A model generated the notes under the pieces. The model did not search any database and was not told the origin of the DNA. It saw nothing but the letters and a program-made list of their open reading frames with translations. DNA of 64,000 nucleotides from Saprospirales bacterium (GTDB lineage: Bacteria > Bacteroidota > Bacteroidia > Chitinophagales > JADIYW01): assembly GCA_016711605.1 (NCBI GenBank), contig JADJSS010000007.1, positions 62,001 through 126,000 of the forward strand, read 5' to 3'. The translations under genes and the position numbers were made by a program. Shown here piece after piece: positions 1 through 7,849 of the stretch; within the stretch, counting starts at the first letter, position 1, and every line of letters starts with the position of its first letter.

Positions 1-107
1 CAAAGAAACAATTTGAAGGTAATAATCTATGCGAACAAGAAAACTAAGGTTCTCTTTTTTTTACATTTTGTAATCTTCCTTTATTATAACTTATGTTTTT
101 TAAGTGC

Positions 108-1650
108 TTATTTTTTTATAAAAGGAAAATATCCAATAAAAAATCCGAATGTTTTTTTGATATAAATAGTTCCGATGATATTCCAAGCAATCATACTAAA
201 CGTATTTGCAATCGCTGATCCTAGAATTCCATATTTAGGAATTAAAATTAAATTAGCGACAATATTTACTATTGCACCAACAAATGAAATATTTCTAAAT
301 TGCTTGTGATGACCAGTTGCATTTAACAATTGAGCTACTGGACCACAAATTGTATTGATGATTTGTCCAATAGTGAGCACCGACAAACAGATAGCACCTT
401 TCATAAATTCTGCACCATACAACCACATTACCTGATTTGAAAAGAACAATAAAATAATAAAAACTGGCAAGCTCAACCAGAAAATTAATTTAGAAGATTT
501 ATTAGTGATTCGTTGCACTTCATCCAATTTGTTTTGTGTAAATAACTGTGTGATTTTCGGCTGAACAGTAGTATTTAAAGCTACTAACAGCGTTGCTGCC
601 AACATGGAAATATTCGCACATGTTTTGTAAATACCAACCATGTCAGTTCCAATATTATTTGATTTTAATAAAAATACATCAGCACTATTATTGATTAAAA
701 ATGCAATGTAAGTCATTAGCATCGGAAATGCCATCGTAAAAATTTCATTATACGAAACGGTTTTTAAAGTTGGTTCTGTTCTCGACGGTTTTATAAAATA
801 GTTGTAAATCGGAACTAAAGAAAATAACCATGGCAACACGCATAAAGTTGTCCAATGCAAATAAATTGGATTGTAAATATTGAAAAAATATTTCGTAACA
901 ATCAGCAAAACAACAACACGAATAATAGTTGGCAACACCAAGGACATATTCGCTGTATGTACCTTAAGTGCAGCACGCAAGCTGAAATAATTTAATTCGC
1001 CAAGAACCATAAAAGGTAGAAAAAAAACCAGAAATACGAAACAACCAAAGCATATTTGGCTCATTCCAATAATTGCACAACCAAGGCGAAATAAAATAGA
1101 TAATGATTCCACTGACAAATGAAAAAACAAGAATAATCTGATTTCCTTTTAAAAAAAGCGAATAACTTGTTTTGGTGTTATATTTTTGGTTGTATTCAGG
1201 AATGAGTTTTTGCAACGCATCTTTTACACCAAAATTGATTAAAATGGCAAAAATTCCCATAACAGTTACAATTAGTGTCAATCTGCCAGATGCTTCTGCA
1301 CCATATAGTCTGCCAATTAAAACACCTGATACGAAACGCAATCCTTGAACAAAAAACAAGGTAATAGCAGTTGACAAACTACCTTTCAGAACAAAACTAA
1401 AATTTTTGTCTTGCAGTGCTTTTTCAAGTTTTTCTTTATAAAATGGAATCTTCAACGACATTCTGTATAAGTACAAAAATAGGCATTTACGTTCAACTTT
1501 GGAAAAGTTCATAATCTTGCGATAAAAAACTTTTCCAACGTTATTTTTATTATTTTTGATTGCTGATAAAACAAATCTAAAAATTAAACCACATAGAAAC
1601 ATAGCAAAGTATGATATAAAAGAATAAGATAGTACAACATAGTTATTCAT
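108..1650 (-). pseudogene. Wzx-like polysaccharide flippase, frameshifted
   Basis: Two overlapping minus-strand reading frames together make one multi-pass membrane protein of the oligosaccharide flippase (MATE-like/Wzx) type, which moves lipid-linked glycans across the inner membrane. The N-terminal part (from 1650 or, more family-like, from the internal Met at 1461) has the typical first helices and the GRLYGAEASGRL loop. The C-terminal part ends at 108 with repeated hydrophobic helices. The frames switch at a run of eight A at 1020-1027; one extra base joins SGFF to LPFMVLGELNYF. From 1461 the restored protein is about 450 residues, normal for the family. The extra 63 residues upstream of 1461 may not be coding. 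Frameshift by sequencing error or a contingency tract cannot be told apart here. Confidence 0.75.
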
Positions 1651-1787
1651 CTTTGATGAATACTATTGTGTAACTACGCTGAACGATTATTTTTTACTAA
1701 CCGATATGCTTTTAAAAATCTATGCATCTATGTGTTTAAAAAAAATTATGTACTATTTTCTTGAATTAAAACAGTCAAAAAAAGAAC

Positions 1788-3299
1788 ATGCTATTTAACT
1801 CTATCCATTTTTTGCTCTTTTTTCCTATTTTCTGCTATTTATATTTATCAGTTCCTAAAAAGCATCAATGGAAAATATTAGTTGCTGGTGGTTACTATTT
1901 TTATGGAAGTTTTAGTCCGTTTTTTGCCATTATATTATTTGTTATTACTTGTAATGATTTTTTTGCAGCAAAAATGATGGACAAAGAGCCAACTCAACTG
2001 CGCAAAAAAAAATGGTTATTGTTGAGCATGCTTGGAAATTTAGGCATTTTATTTACATTTAAATATTTAGATTTTGTTGACAATAACATCCGTGAATTAT
2101 TAGCTGTTTTTCATGTTTCGTGGATTGTACCAGAAGTTTGGTTCAACAATTGGGTCGTTCCTGTTGGCGTTTCTTTTTTAACGTTTCAATCTTTAAGTTA
2201 TACAATTGATGTTTACAAAGGTGTTACGAAAGCGGAACAACATTTTGGATACTTTGCATCATTTACTGCATTTTGGCCAGTGATGGTAAATGGACCTATT
2301 GAACGAGCAAAAAATTTATTACCACAAATAAAAGAAGAACATCGGTTTGATTATGATAGAATGCGACAAGGTTTGTTCAGAATTGCATTTGGAATATTCA
2401 AGAAAGCAGTAATTGCTGATAGATTGGCATTTTATGTAGATGATTTGTATTTGCATTACAACGAAATTTCTGGCTGGACAACCTTGATTGGCGGTTTGTT
2501 TTTCTTTATACAAGTATATTGTGATTTTTCTGGTTATTCTGATATTGCACTTGGTGCTGCAAAAGTTATTGGCATCGATGTAATGGAAAATTTCAAGCGA
2601 CCATTTTTTGCAAAAAACTTAGCTGATTTCTGGACACGCTGGCACATTTCACTTTCTACTTGGTTAACAGATTATGTATTCTTTTATTTAGGTGCATACA
2701 AAGCAAGCAGTTATCGAGTAGTGTTTAATGTAATTTTTGTGTTGGCTATCTGTGGTTTGTGGCATGGCGCCAATTGGCCAATGGTGTTGTCGTTTACCAT
2801 GGTTGGCGTGTTTATGGCAATACGTTATGTATGGCAAAATGTCGTAGTTCGTGCCATTAAACCAAGTAATTCATATCGTTTATTTGACAACTATTTTCCT
2901 GATTTCATGCATAGCATCATCACTATATTCTTGTTTCTTTTTTGTTTTTTATTATTCAGAGTGCATACTGCGCAAGTTGCGATTAATCATTTGCATCCAA
3001 CAGAGCAGGTAGAATGGATAACAATTGCGAAAACTTTGTACAGTAATTTATTTAGATTAAATACAGCAAATTATTTTCAAGAATGGATGTTGAATAAAGG
3101 TGCAATTCAATTTGGTGTGGTGTTGTTTTTTATGTTTATTTTATTTTTTACAGAAGCGATTATTGGCGACGCAAAAATTGAATCTGTTGTTTTAACAAAA
3201 AATAAAATGACTCTATGGATTATTTATTCATTACTGTTGATGAGCATTGTGTGGTTTGGCATCTTTAATAACACGTCGTTTGTGTATTTTCAATATTAG
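1788..3299 (+). CDS. MBOAT family O-acyltransferase (AlgI/DltB-like)
   Basis: The 503-residue polytopic membrane protein belongs to the membrane-bound O-acyltransferase family, which transfers acyl (often acetyl) groups to extracellular polysaccharides or other surface polymers. Visible family features are the WPVMVNGPIERAKNLLPQ segment, the YCDFSGYSDIALG motif, the FWTRWHISLSTWL segment and GLWHGANW, whose His is the usual catalytic residue. Length is as expected for AlgI-like members. The SGNH-like gene starting at 3414 follows on the same strand, the usual pairing of a membrane acyl channel with an extracytoplasmic acyl-handling partner. The polymer modified is not evident; the neighbouring flippase suggests a surface glycan. 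Confidence 0.9.
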   Translation: MLFNSIHFLLFFPIFCYLYLSVPKKHQWKILVAGGYYFYGSFSPFFAIILFVITCNDFFAAKMMDKEPTQLRKKKWLLLSMLGNLGILFTFKYLDFVDNNIRELLAVFHVSWIVPEVWFNNWVVPVGVSFLTFQSLSYTIDVYKGVTKAEQHFGYFASFTAFWPVMVNGPIERAKNLLPQIKEEHRFDYDRMRQGLFRIAFGIFKKAVIADRLAFYVDDLYLHYNEISGWTTLIGGLFFFIQVYCDFSGYSDIALGAAKVIGIDVMENFKRPFFAKNLADFWTRWHISLSTWLTDYVFFYLGAYKASSYRVVFNVIFVLAICGLWHGANWPMVLSFTMVGVFMAIRYVWQNVVVRAIKPSNSYRLFDNYFPDFMHSIITIFLFLFCFLLFRVHTAQVAINHLHPTEQVEWITIAKTLYSNLFRLNTANYFQEWMLNKGAIQFGVVLFFMFILFFTEAIIGDAKIESVVLTKNKMTLWIIYSLLLMSIVWFGIFNNTSFVYFQY

Positions 3300-3300
3300 A

Positions 3301-3385
3301 TGCCGAAATAAATTCGGCATGACAGCGACACGGCACAGCGACAACAAACCGCGACGCTGTCATCCTGAACTTGTTTCAGGAACTA
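3301..3385. repeat. Intergenic palindromic repeat (REP-like)
   Basis: The stretch between the MBOAT and SGNH-like genes holds a short hairpin (ATGCCGAA, AATAAA, TTCGGCAT) and then the phrase GTCATCCTGAACTTG with its partial mirror TTTCAGGA. By recollection, phrases of this kind recur between genes in many Bacteroidota. It probably contributes to transcript end or stability between the paired genes; that role is inference. Confidence 0.5.
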
Positions 3386-3413
3386 TTTTACATCAAATTA
3401 AAAAAGAAAAAAC

Positions 3414-4481
3414 TTGAAAAAATTAATTAAAAATATTCTCATCTTATTTGCAATTTTATTGCTGTGTTCTTTGGCAATAAAATTATTTTTGCCATTTTTT
3501 TGGGGCGACTCAACACAAGCAACCAAGTTTGAATATTATAAAAAAAACAGCAACAATTTTAATGCGGTTTACCTTGGTGGCAGCTTAGAATATCGTCATT
3601 TAGATCCAGCAATTATTGATAGTATTGCTCAAAAAAATAACATTGATTTGCGTTCCTTTAATTTAGGAATTGATGGACATGGAATTGTACAACAAATGAG
3701 TGATTTAGATGGTTTGTTGAAAATAAAAAATTCTAATTTAAAATACATTTTCTTAAGTATTAGCAGCGATCCTTATTTTTATCCAAACAATATGCACACA
3801 GCAAAATGGATTGCATGGCAAGATATTCCATCTACCTATCGTGCTGTTAAAACGGTAGCTACATTGAATGATGGTTTTAAAAAACGAGCAAAATATTTTT
3901 ATTATTATGGATTAACTTGGCTCGAAAGTATTTTTAAAATTGGAATCATGACTGACGTGATGAATTATGAACTCACTAAAAACAAAAGCGATAACAGTTA
4001 TGTTGGAAAACAAAAAAATGGTTTTTATCCGTATGATTATGAAGAATACCATTTATTTATGGAATACAAATGGCAAGATACTATGTTGTTAGAATCCAGG
4101 AAAATTTATGAAAATGACAAAGGAAAACGAGATAGTTTAACGGCATCTGTTGTTCGTGCTTTTGAAAATTATAAACCAAGCGACCAACCAAACAAAGCCA
4201 TGGTCAATTTATTGATGGATGCTTACAAAAAGTGCGCAAAAAAAGGCATACAAGTATATTTTATGTTACCACCTCGCGCTAGAACCGATTATAGTTTATT
4301 GCTGCCAGTTTTTAAATCCATGCCAGCAAACACAAAACTGGAATTTGCCGATCCGCGTAAATATCCAAAATATTATGATGTACAATTTGGTTATAATTTT
4401 CATCATTTAAATTACAAAGGTGCTAAAATTTTAAGCACTGATTTCGGGAATCAATTAGTGCAATTAATGAAAACCGAATAA
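3414..4481 (+). CDS. SGNH-hydrolase-like partner of the MBOAT acyltransferase
   Basis: A 355-residue protein with one N-terminal membrane segment (about residues 5-28) and an extracytoplasmic domain. It resembles SGNH-type proteins that accompany MBOAT genes: a block-I-like VYLGGSLEYRH (Gly-Gly-Ser where Gly-Asp-Ser is classical), a block-II-like FNLGIDGHG and a C-terminal HHLNYKGAKILS, where a block V His would lie. The likely role is receiving an acyl group from the MBOAT protein and transferring it to a surface glycan, or trimming it; this comes from context. The frame opens at a TTG at 3414, before a Lys-rich N-terminus. Overall similarity to a named family is not certain. Confidence 0.6.
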   Translation: MKKLIKNILILFAILLLCSLAIKLFLPFFWGDSTQATKFEYYKKNSNNFNAVYLGGSLEYRHLDPAIIDSIAQKNNIDLRSFNLGIDGHGIVQQMSDLDGLLKIKNSNLKYIFLSISSDPYFYPNNMHTAKWIAWQDIPSTYRAVKTVATLNDGFKKRAKYFYYYGLTWLESIFKIGIMTDVMNYELTKNKSDNSYVGKQKNGFYPYDYEEYHLFMEYKWQDTMLLESRKIYENDKGKRDSLTASVVRAFENYKPSDQPNKAMVNLLMDAYKKCAKKGIQVYFMLPPRARTDYSLLLPVFKSMPANTKLEFADPRKYPKYYDVQFGYNFHHLNYKGAKILSTDFGNQLVQLMKTE

Positions 4482-4536
4482 TTTGTCGAATAGGTCTGAG
4501 ACCTCTTCGACTTTTTCTAGCACCTAATTTGAAACA

Positions 4537-4707
4537 ATTGGTATAAATCTACGTTGGTTAACGTAGATTTCTAGGTTCTAGACGTATAAATGCACGTCTA
4601 ATACGTATAAATTGACGTGTGTAGGCGTGTTAATCTATGTTGTATGACGTATAAATCTACGTCAATAACGTATAAATCTACGCTATACAACGTATAAATC
4701 TACGTTA
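4537..4707. repeat. 22-bp tandem repeat array, palindrome-rich
   Basis: At least six imperfect copies of ACGTATAAATCTACG occur with a spacing of about 22 bp (near 4582, 4603, 4625 degenerate, 4647, 4669, 4690), preceded by a partial copy at 4541. At 4545-4570 there is a perfect hairpin with 11-bp arms (AAATCTACGTT and AACGTAGATTT) around GGTT. Each unit is itself nearly self-complementary. The array lies between two convergent genes and just before a strong terminator-like hairpin. No coding frame is present. The role is unknown. Confidence 0.8.
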
Positions 4708-4733
4708 ACAATGTGTTTTTGCCCTTAAAATGT

Positions 4734-4760
4734 AAAACGACACTACTAGAGTGTCGTTTT
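4734..4760. terminator. Bidirectional terminator hairpin
   Basis: A perfect inverted repeat, AAAACGACACT then ACTAG then AGTGTCGTTTT, has T-rich flanks in both directions. It sits between the convergent gene ends at 4481 (plus) and 4785 (minus) and should end transcripts of both. Confidence 0.8.
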
Positions 4761-4784
4761 AATAAATAAAAAAAAAGAAAGCTA

Positions 4785-5306
4785 CTAATTTGCAGGTGGT
4801 GTGGTTTCTGTTTCGTCGTCGTCTTCATTAGAAATATCTTCACCTTTATCATTTAAAAAGAACTGTTTTAGCTCATTGTATTTTGCTTCATAGCCACTGC
4901 TGCCACCGCCATCATCTTCTGCTTTGTATTTTGTCCATTTATAATCTTGGCGTGCTTGTCCAAACAATACATAATCTACCAACGTTCTTGGATCGTTGCA
5001 GAGTTCGTTTGTTTCATTTATCATATCAATAACCATCATAAAATTTCTACGTGTGGTATAATTTTTTTGGAAATTTACCCAATTAATATCTGCATTGGAT
5101 AGTGCAGGCATATTATCTCTATAATCTTTTACTTTGTTGATTACCAATTTGCTTTTCTCATTTACTGAACCATATTTTTGTCTATCCTTTGGTTCAAGAT
5201 TAATAAATTTAGGAGCTAGCAATGTTTTTATTGCATTAAAACTTGTTCTAAGGGTAGCAAGTTCTGCATCCGTAAGTTCTGGTAGGTTTACAGGTAATTG
5301 AGCCAT
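4785..5306 (-). CDS. Hypothetical 173-residue protein with acidic tail
   Basis: Not recognised. The protein has no signal peptide or membrane segment and appears cytoplasmic and mainly helical: an N-terminal part rich in Leu/Ala/Lys (LPELTDAELATLRTSF), a middle part with aromatic and charged residues, then a GGGSSG linker and a strongly acidic C-terminus (SNEDDDETETTPPAN). It stands alone, with a terminator beyond its 3' end and about 600 bp of gene fragments upstream. The Met-Ala start at 5306 follows an AT-rich leader. It is probably a real gene given its codon use and the clean terminator. Confidence 0.6.
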   Translation of the reverse strand: MAQLPVNLPELTDAELATLRTSFNAIKTLLAPKFINLEPKDRQKYGSVNEKSKLVINKVKDYRDNMPALSNADINWVNFQKNYTTRRNFMMVIDMINETNELCNDPRTLVDYVLFGQARQDYKWTKYKAEDDGGGSSGYEAKYNELKQFFLNDKGEDISNEDDDETETTPPAN

Positions 5307-5399
5307 GTTTTTTTTATTTTAATGATTAAAAATTTATACTAATGTAGTTTAAAACTAAGAATATTGATTTATAAATAGTGTTAATTTTAGTTAAGATAA

Positions 5400-5513
5400 T
5401 TATTTATTTAGTACAAACGTATTAGTATATAACACTTTGTTATTTGCTGTAACTCTTAAAAAGTAAATACCATTGGGTTCGTTAGTATGTATTAAATCAT
5501 TCGGTTTGTGACC
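5400..5513 (-). pseudogene. Fragment of a T9SS C-terminal sorting domain
   Basis: Reading the minus strand gives about 37 codons ending at a stop at 5400, with NGIYFLRVTANNK followed by a short hydrophobic end VLNK. This is the usual end of a type A sorting domain on proteins exported by the type IX secretion system. There is an in-frame stop just upstream and no body of a secreted protein, so only the 3' end of the gene remains. It is one of several isolated gene ends in the window. Confidence 0.6.
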
Positions 5514-5520
5514 AAATTAG

Positions 5521-5730
5521 TATTTCTTTTTTTATAAAATTGGTTGGCTTATAAATCCAATCAGAGATTGGTTACAGCAATTGACACGAGTTGTCCTTCG
5601 GAAAACTTGCGCCAGAATAAAAAAACTAAAAGAACTTTATGGAAATAATATTCCTTACAGTGAAACGGTTATTTCACCAGAGGCAATTTTTAATTCGGAC
5701 AAATTGGAAACCATTGAAATAAAAAATTAA
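5521..5730 (+). pseudogene. 3' end of an unidentified gene
   Basis: An open frame of 69 codons without a start codon ends at the stop 5728-5730 and is followed at once by a terminator hairpin. It reads NPIRDWLQQLTRVVL, then KKLKELYGNNIPYSETVISP, ending in IEIKN. The balanced composition and the terminator suggest a true gene end whose 5' part is missing. The family is not recognised. Together with the T9SS fragment on the other strand, it marks 5.3-5.8 kb as a scar of earlier rearrangement. Confidence 0.45.
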
Positions 5731-5735
5731 TTTTT

Positions 5736-5773
5736 AGCCATTCTCTTATATTTTATGACAAATGGCTTTTTTT
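5736..5773 (+). terminator. Terminator hairpin after a gene fragment
   Basis: AGCCATT at 5736-5742 pairs with AATGGCT at 5761-5767 and is followed by seven or more T. It lies just after the stop of the gene fragment ending at 5730 and is probably its original terminator. The loop is long (18 nt). The next 130 bp to the acyltransferase show nothing else but AT-rich leader. Confidence 0.55.
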
Positions 5774-5907
5774 GTAACAGAAATTATTCAATAAATAAAG
5801 TTATACTGAGATTGAAATATAAATAGAAAGACCATTTTTTAGTATTTAATTTTATGACAATGGCAAAAATTTATATCAATATAATTATTTTTCAATAAGT
5901 AGTTTTA

Positions 5908-7062
5908 TTGAAAACTAGACATACTGTGTATATTTTTAACTCTAAAGTTTTTCTTAATAATGAATGTTCGACTCGAATAATTGGATTAGATATTTTAAGA
6001 AGCATTGCAATACTAAATGTGGTTGCTATACATTTAGTAATTGTAATTAGTGCTATATTAAAACAAAATTTATTGTGGTTGCCAATACCTGATGGTGTTG
6101 ATTTATTTTTTGTTTTAAGTGGTTTTTTAATCGGAAATATCTTCATAAAATCATTGAAAGAAAATAACAATAAAAATCTTTCATCAATTATTAAAGATTT
6201 TTGGATTATGCGTTGGTTTAGAACGCTACCAAATTATTATTGGATTACATTTTTAGTTTTTTGTTTGAATAAATTTCAGATGCCAATTAAAAATTTAATT
6301 TTTCTTCAAAATTTTTACAAACCATGTGGTAATCCATTTCCAGAAACTTGGAGTTTAGCTGTTGAAGAATGGTTTTACTTATTATTGCCAATTTTTACAA
6401 TGCTATTTTTAAAACTAACTAAATCTAATTTAAAAGCAGTTATAATTACAGTGCTGTTATTTATTTTCATTTCGCTTTTGAGTAGAATATTCTTTTACAA
6501 CCAATCAGAACTACATGATTTTTCTATTTATTTAGTTAATGTAAGAAATATAGTATTATCAAGATTAGATAGTATTGCCGTTGGTTTATTTGGTGCAGTT
6601 TTGTATCATTATTATCCAAAGTTTTTCTTCTCAAATAAAAATATAAAATTAATAATCGGCTTATTAATTATTGCAACTTACACAATCTACACTAATGTAT
6701 TTTGCATGTATAAAGTGATTGAAATTAATTGGTTTAATTGGAATTTTAGTTTATTAATTTCTGCATTTGGAATTTTATTATTGTTTCCATATTTAATAAA
6801 ATTAGAAGTAAGAAACAAATTTGTTATTGCGTTTGTAACATTTACAAGTAACATCTCATACAGTATGTATTTAATCCATAAAACTATTTTGTTGAATTTG
6901 TTTTTGCTGATTTATCTAAAACTCAAAATAATACCTTTGGCTGTTTTAGTAGTTATTTATTTATTGGCTCTATACTTCTTGTCGTATCTAAATTATTCTT
7001 TAATTGAAAAATATTTTATAAAACTGCGTTACAAGTTTACAAATACTTCGAGCATCCATTGA
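5908..7062 (+). CDS. Acyltransferase 3 family membrane protein (OafA-like)
   Basis: A 384-residue polytopic membrane protein of the acyltransferase 3 family, which acylates sugars of lipopolysaccharide, capsule or other exported glycans using a cytoplasmic acyl donor. Family signs are GLDILRSIAILNVVAIHLV in the first helix with its conserved His, DGVDLFFVLSGFLIG in the second region, and WSLAVEEWFYLLLPI. About ten hydrophobic segments follow to the C-terminus. The frame opens at TTG 5908; a start a little downstream is possible since residues 1-20 precede the family's usual beginning. It ends before a strong terminator at 7095. With the MBOAT pair it makes two different acyl-transfer systems in this surface-glycan region. 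Confidence 0.85.
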   Translation: MKTRHTVYIFNSKVFLNNECSTRIIGLDILRSIAILNVVAIHLVIVISAILKQNLLWLPIPDGVDLFFVLSGFLIGNIFIKSLKENNNKNLSSIIKDFWIMRWFRTLPNYYWITFLVFCLNKFQMPIKNLIFLQNFYKPCGNPFPETWSLAVEEWFYLLLPIFTMLFLKLTKSNLKAVIITVLLFIFISLLSRIFFYNQSELHDFSIYLVNVRNIVLSRLDSIAVGLFGAVLYHYYPKFFFSNKNIKLIIGLLIIATYTIYTNVFCMYKVIEINWFNWNFSLLISAFGILLLFPYLIKLEVRNKFVIAFVTFTSNISYSMYLIHKTILLNLFLLIYLKLKIIPLAVLVVIYLLALYFLSYLNYSLIEKYFIKLRYKFTNTSSIH

Positions 7063-7094
7063 CAGAATTAAGAGAAAAAATGAAACGATAATGC

Positions 7095-7121
7095 ATCGAG
7101 CCACGAAAATCGTGGCTCGAT
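7095..7121. terminator. Strong terminator hairpin
   Basis: Perfect 12-bp arms ATCGAGCCACGA and TCGTGGCTCGAT with an AAA loop. It lies after the acyltransferase stop and directly before the displaced copy of the GT39-like gene end at 7131. That fits an original arrangement in which acyltransferase and GT39-like gene converged on this hairpin, before the toxin-antitoxin cargo was placed between them. Confidence 0.75.
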
Positions 7122-7130
7122 ATAGCATAT

Positions 7131-7176
7131 TATTCCTTTACCAATACATCTACTTCTACATTTGTTTTCTTGTCTT
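7131..7176 (-). pseudogene. Diverged copy of the 3' end of the GT39-like gene
   Basis: This stretch matches the end of the membrane glycosyltransferase gene at 7851-7896. On the minus strand it encodes the same final residues DKKTNVEVDVLVKE and a stop. The four differences in the aligned 46 bp fall at third codon positions and are synonymous. Further upstream the similarity fades. The two copies flank the toxin-antitoxin pair at 7298-7820 as direct repeats. Conservation of the peptide with drifted codons indicates origin from an orthologue in a related genome rather than a recent local duplication. Confidence 0.8.
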
Positions 7177-7297
7177 CTATTTGTATATATTTATAAACTT
7201 GTGTTTAATACATAGCTGTTTTAATTGAAACTTAGCTATGAAATTTAACAACATTAAATAAAAAAAACTATTAAATTTGGTTGTAAATTAGAAAGAA

Positions 7298-7525
7298 ATG
7301 GAAATTCTAGAATTAAAAGAAAAAATACATAATAAGGTTGAAACATCTAATAAAAAAATATTAGAAACAATTTATGAATTGTTAGAAGAAAGCACAATAA
7401 ATAGTTTTGAGTTAACAGATAAAGAAGCAGATGAAATTGATACTGATGTAGCAGACTATTTATCAGGAAAAACAAAAGGATACACATTTGAAGAAGTGAA
7501 ATTAAACGCAAGAAAAAGTGTCTAA
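7298..7525 (+). CDS. Antitoxin of a RelE/ParE-type module
   Basis: A small acidic 75-residue protein with an N-terminal helical segment (LKEKIHNKVETSNKKILETIYELLEES) and a C-terminal tail that probably wraps the toxin. Its stop overlaps the GTG start of the toxin gene by 8 nt, the usual order and spacing for type II toxin-antitoxin operons. The protein is expected to neutralise the toxin and repress the operon. The N-terminal pattern resembles small antitoxins such as those in Pfam DUF2281-like groups, but the family is not certain. The pair sits between two copies of a neighbouring gene's 3' end. Confidence 0.7.
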   Translation: MEILELKEKIHNKVETSNKKILETIYELLEESTINSFELTDKEADEIDTDVADYLSGKTKGYTFEEVKLNARKSV

Positions 7526-7820
7526 TTATAAATTAGTATTCTTAGCAAAAGCAAATATTGATGTAGCAAAAGCATACAAATATTATGGTGAAATTGGAGA
7601 AAATTTAATTAATAAATTTGATGCTGATTTAGAAAAAACAATAGAACGAATAAAAAACAATCCAAAACATTTTAGAAAAGTAAAAAGAGAAAACAGGCAG
7701 TTATTAATGGATATATTTAGTTATGTTATTGTATATAGAATAGAAAAAGAAACCATACTAATCACAAGAGTTTTTCATACAAGTAGAAACCCAAAATACA
7801 AATACCTGCAAAATAAATGA
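7518..7820 (+). CDS. RelE/ParE family toxin
   Basis: The 100-residue basic protein has the RelE/ParE fold pattern: an N-terminal strand (YKLVFLAKANIDVAKAYKYY), a long helix pair (LINKFDADLEKTIERIKNNPKHF) and C-terminal strands ending in ILITRVFHTSRNPKY, the common end of ParE-like toxins. Members cleave ribosome-bound mRNA or inhibit gyrase; which one applies cannot be said. The start is a GTG at 7518 inside the antitoxin's last codons, so translation is probably coupled. The frame is intact. Confidence 0.8.
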   Translation: MSNYKLVFLAKANIDVAKAYKYYGEIGENLINKFDADLEKTIERIKNNPKHFRKVKRENRQLLMDIFSYVIVYRIEKETILITRVFHTSRNPKYKYLQNK

Positions 7821-7849
7821 AAAATTAAACCTAGATACCAATAGCTACG

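Noticed and set aside
1020..1027. Flippase A8 tract as a phase-variation switch
   Set aside because: Possible, but so many other genes here have homopolymer frameshifts that a technical cause is more likely.
4537..4707. Tandem 22-bp repeats as a CRISPR array
   Set aside because: Units are contiguous and vary, with no constant repeat-spacer alternation of CRISPR size, and no cas genes are present.
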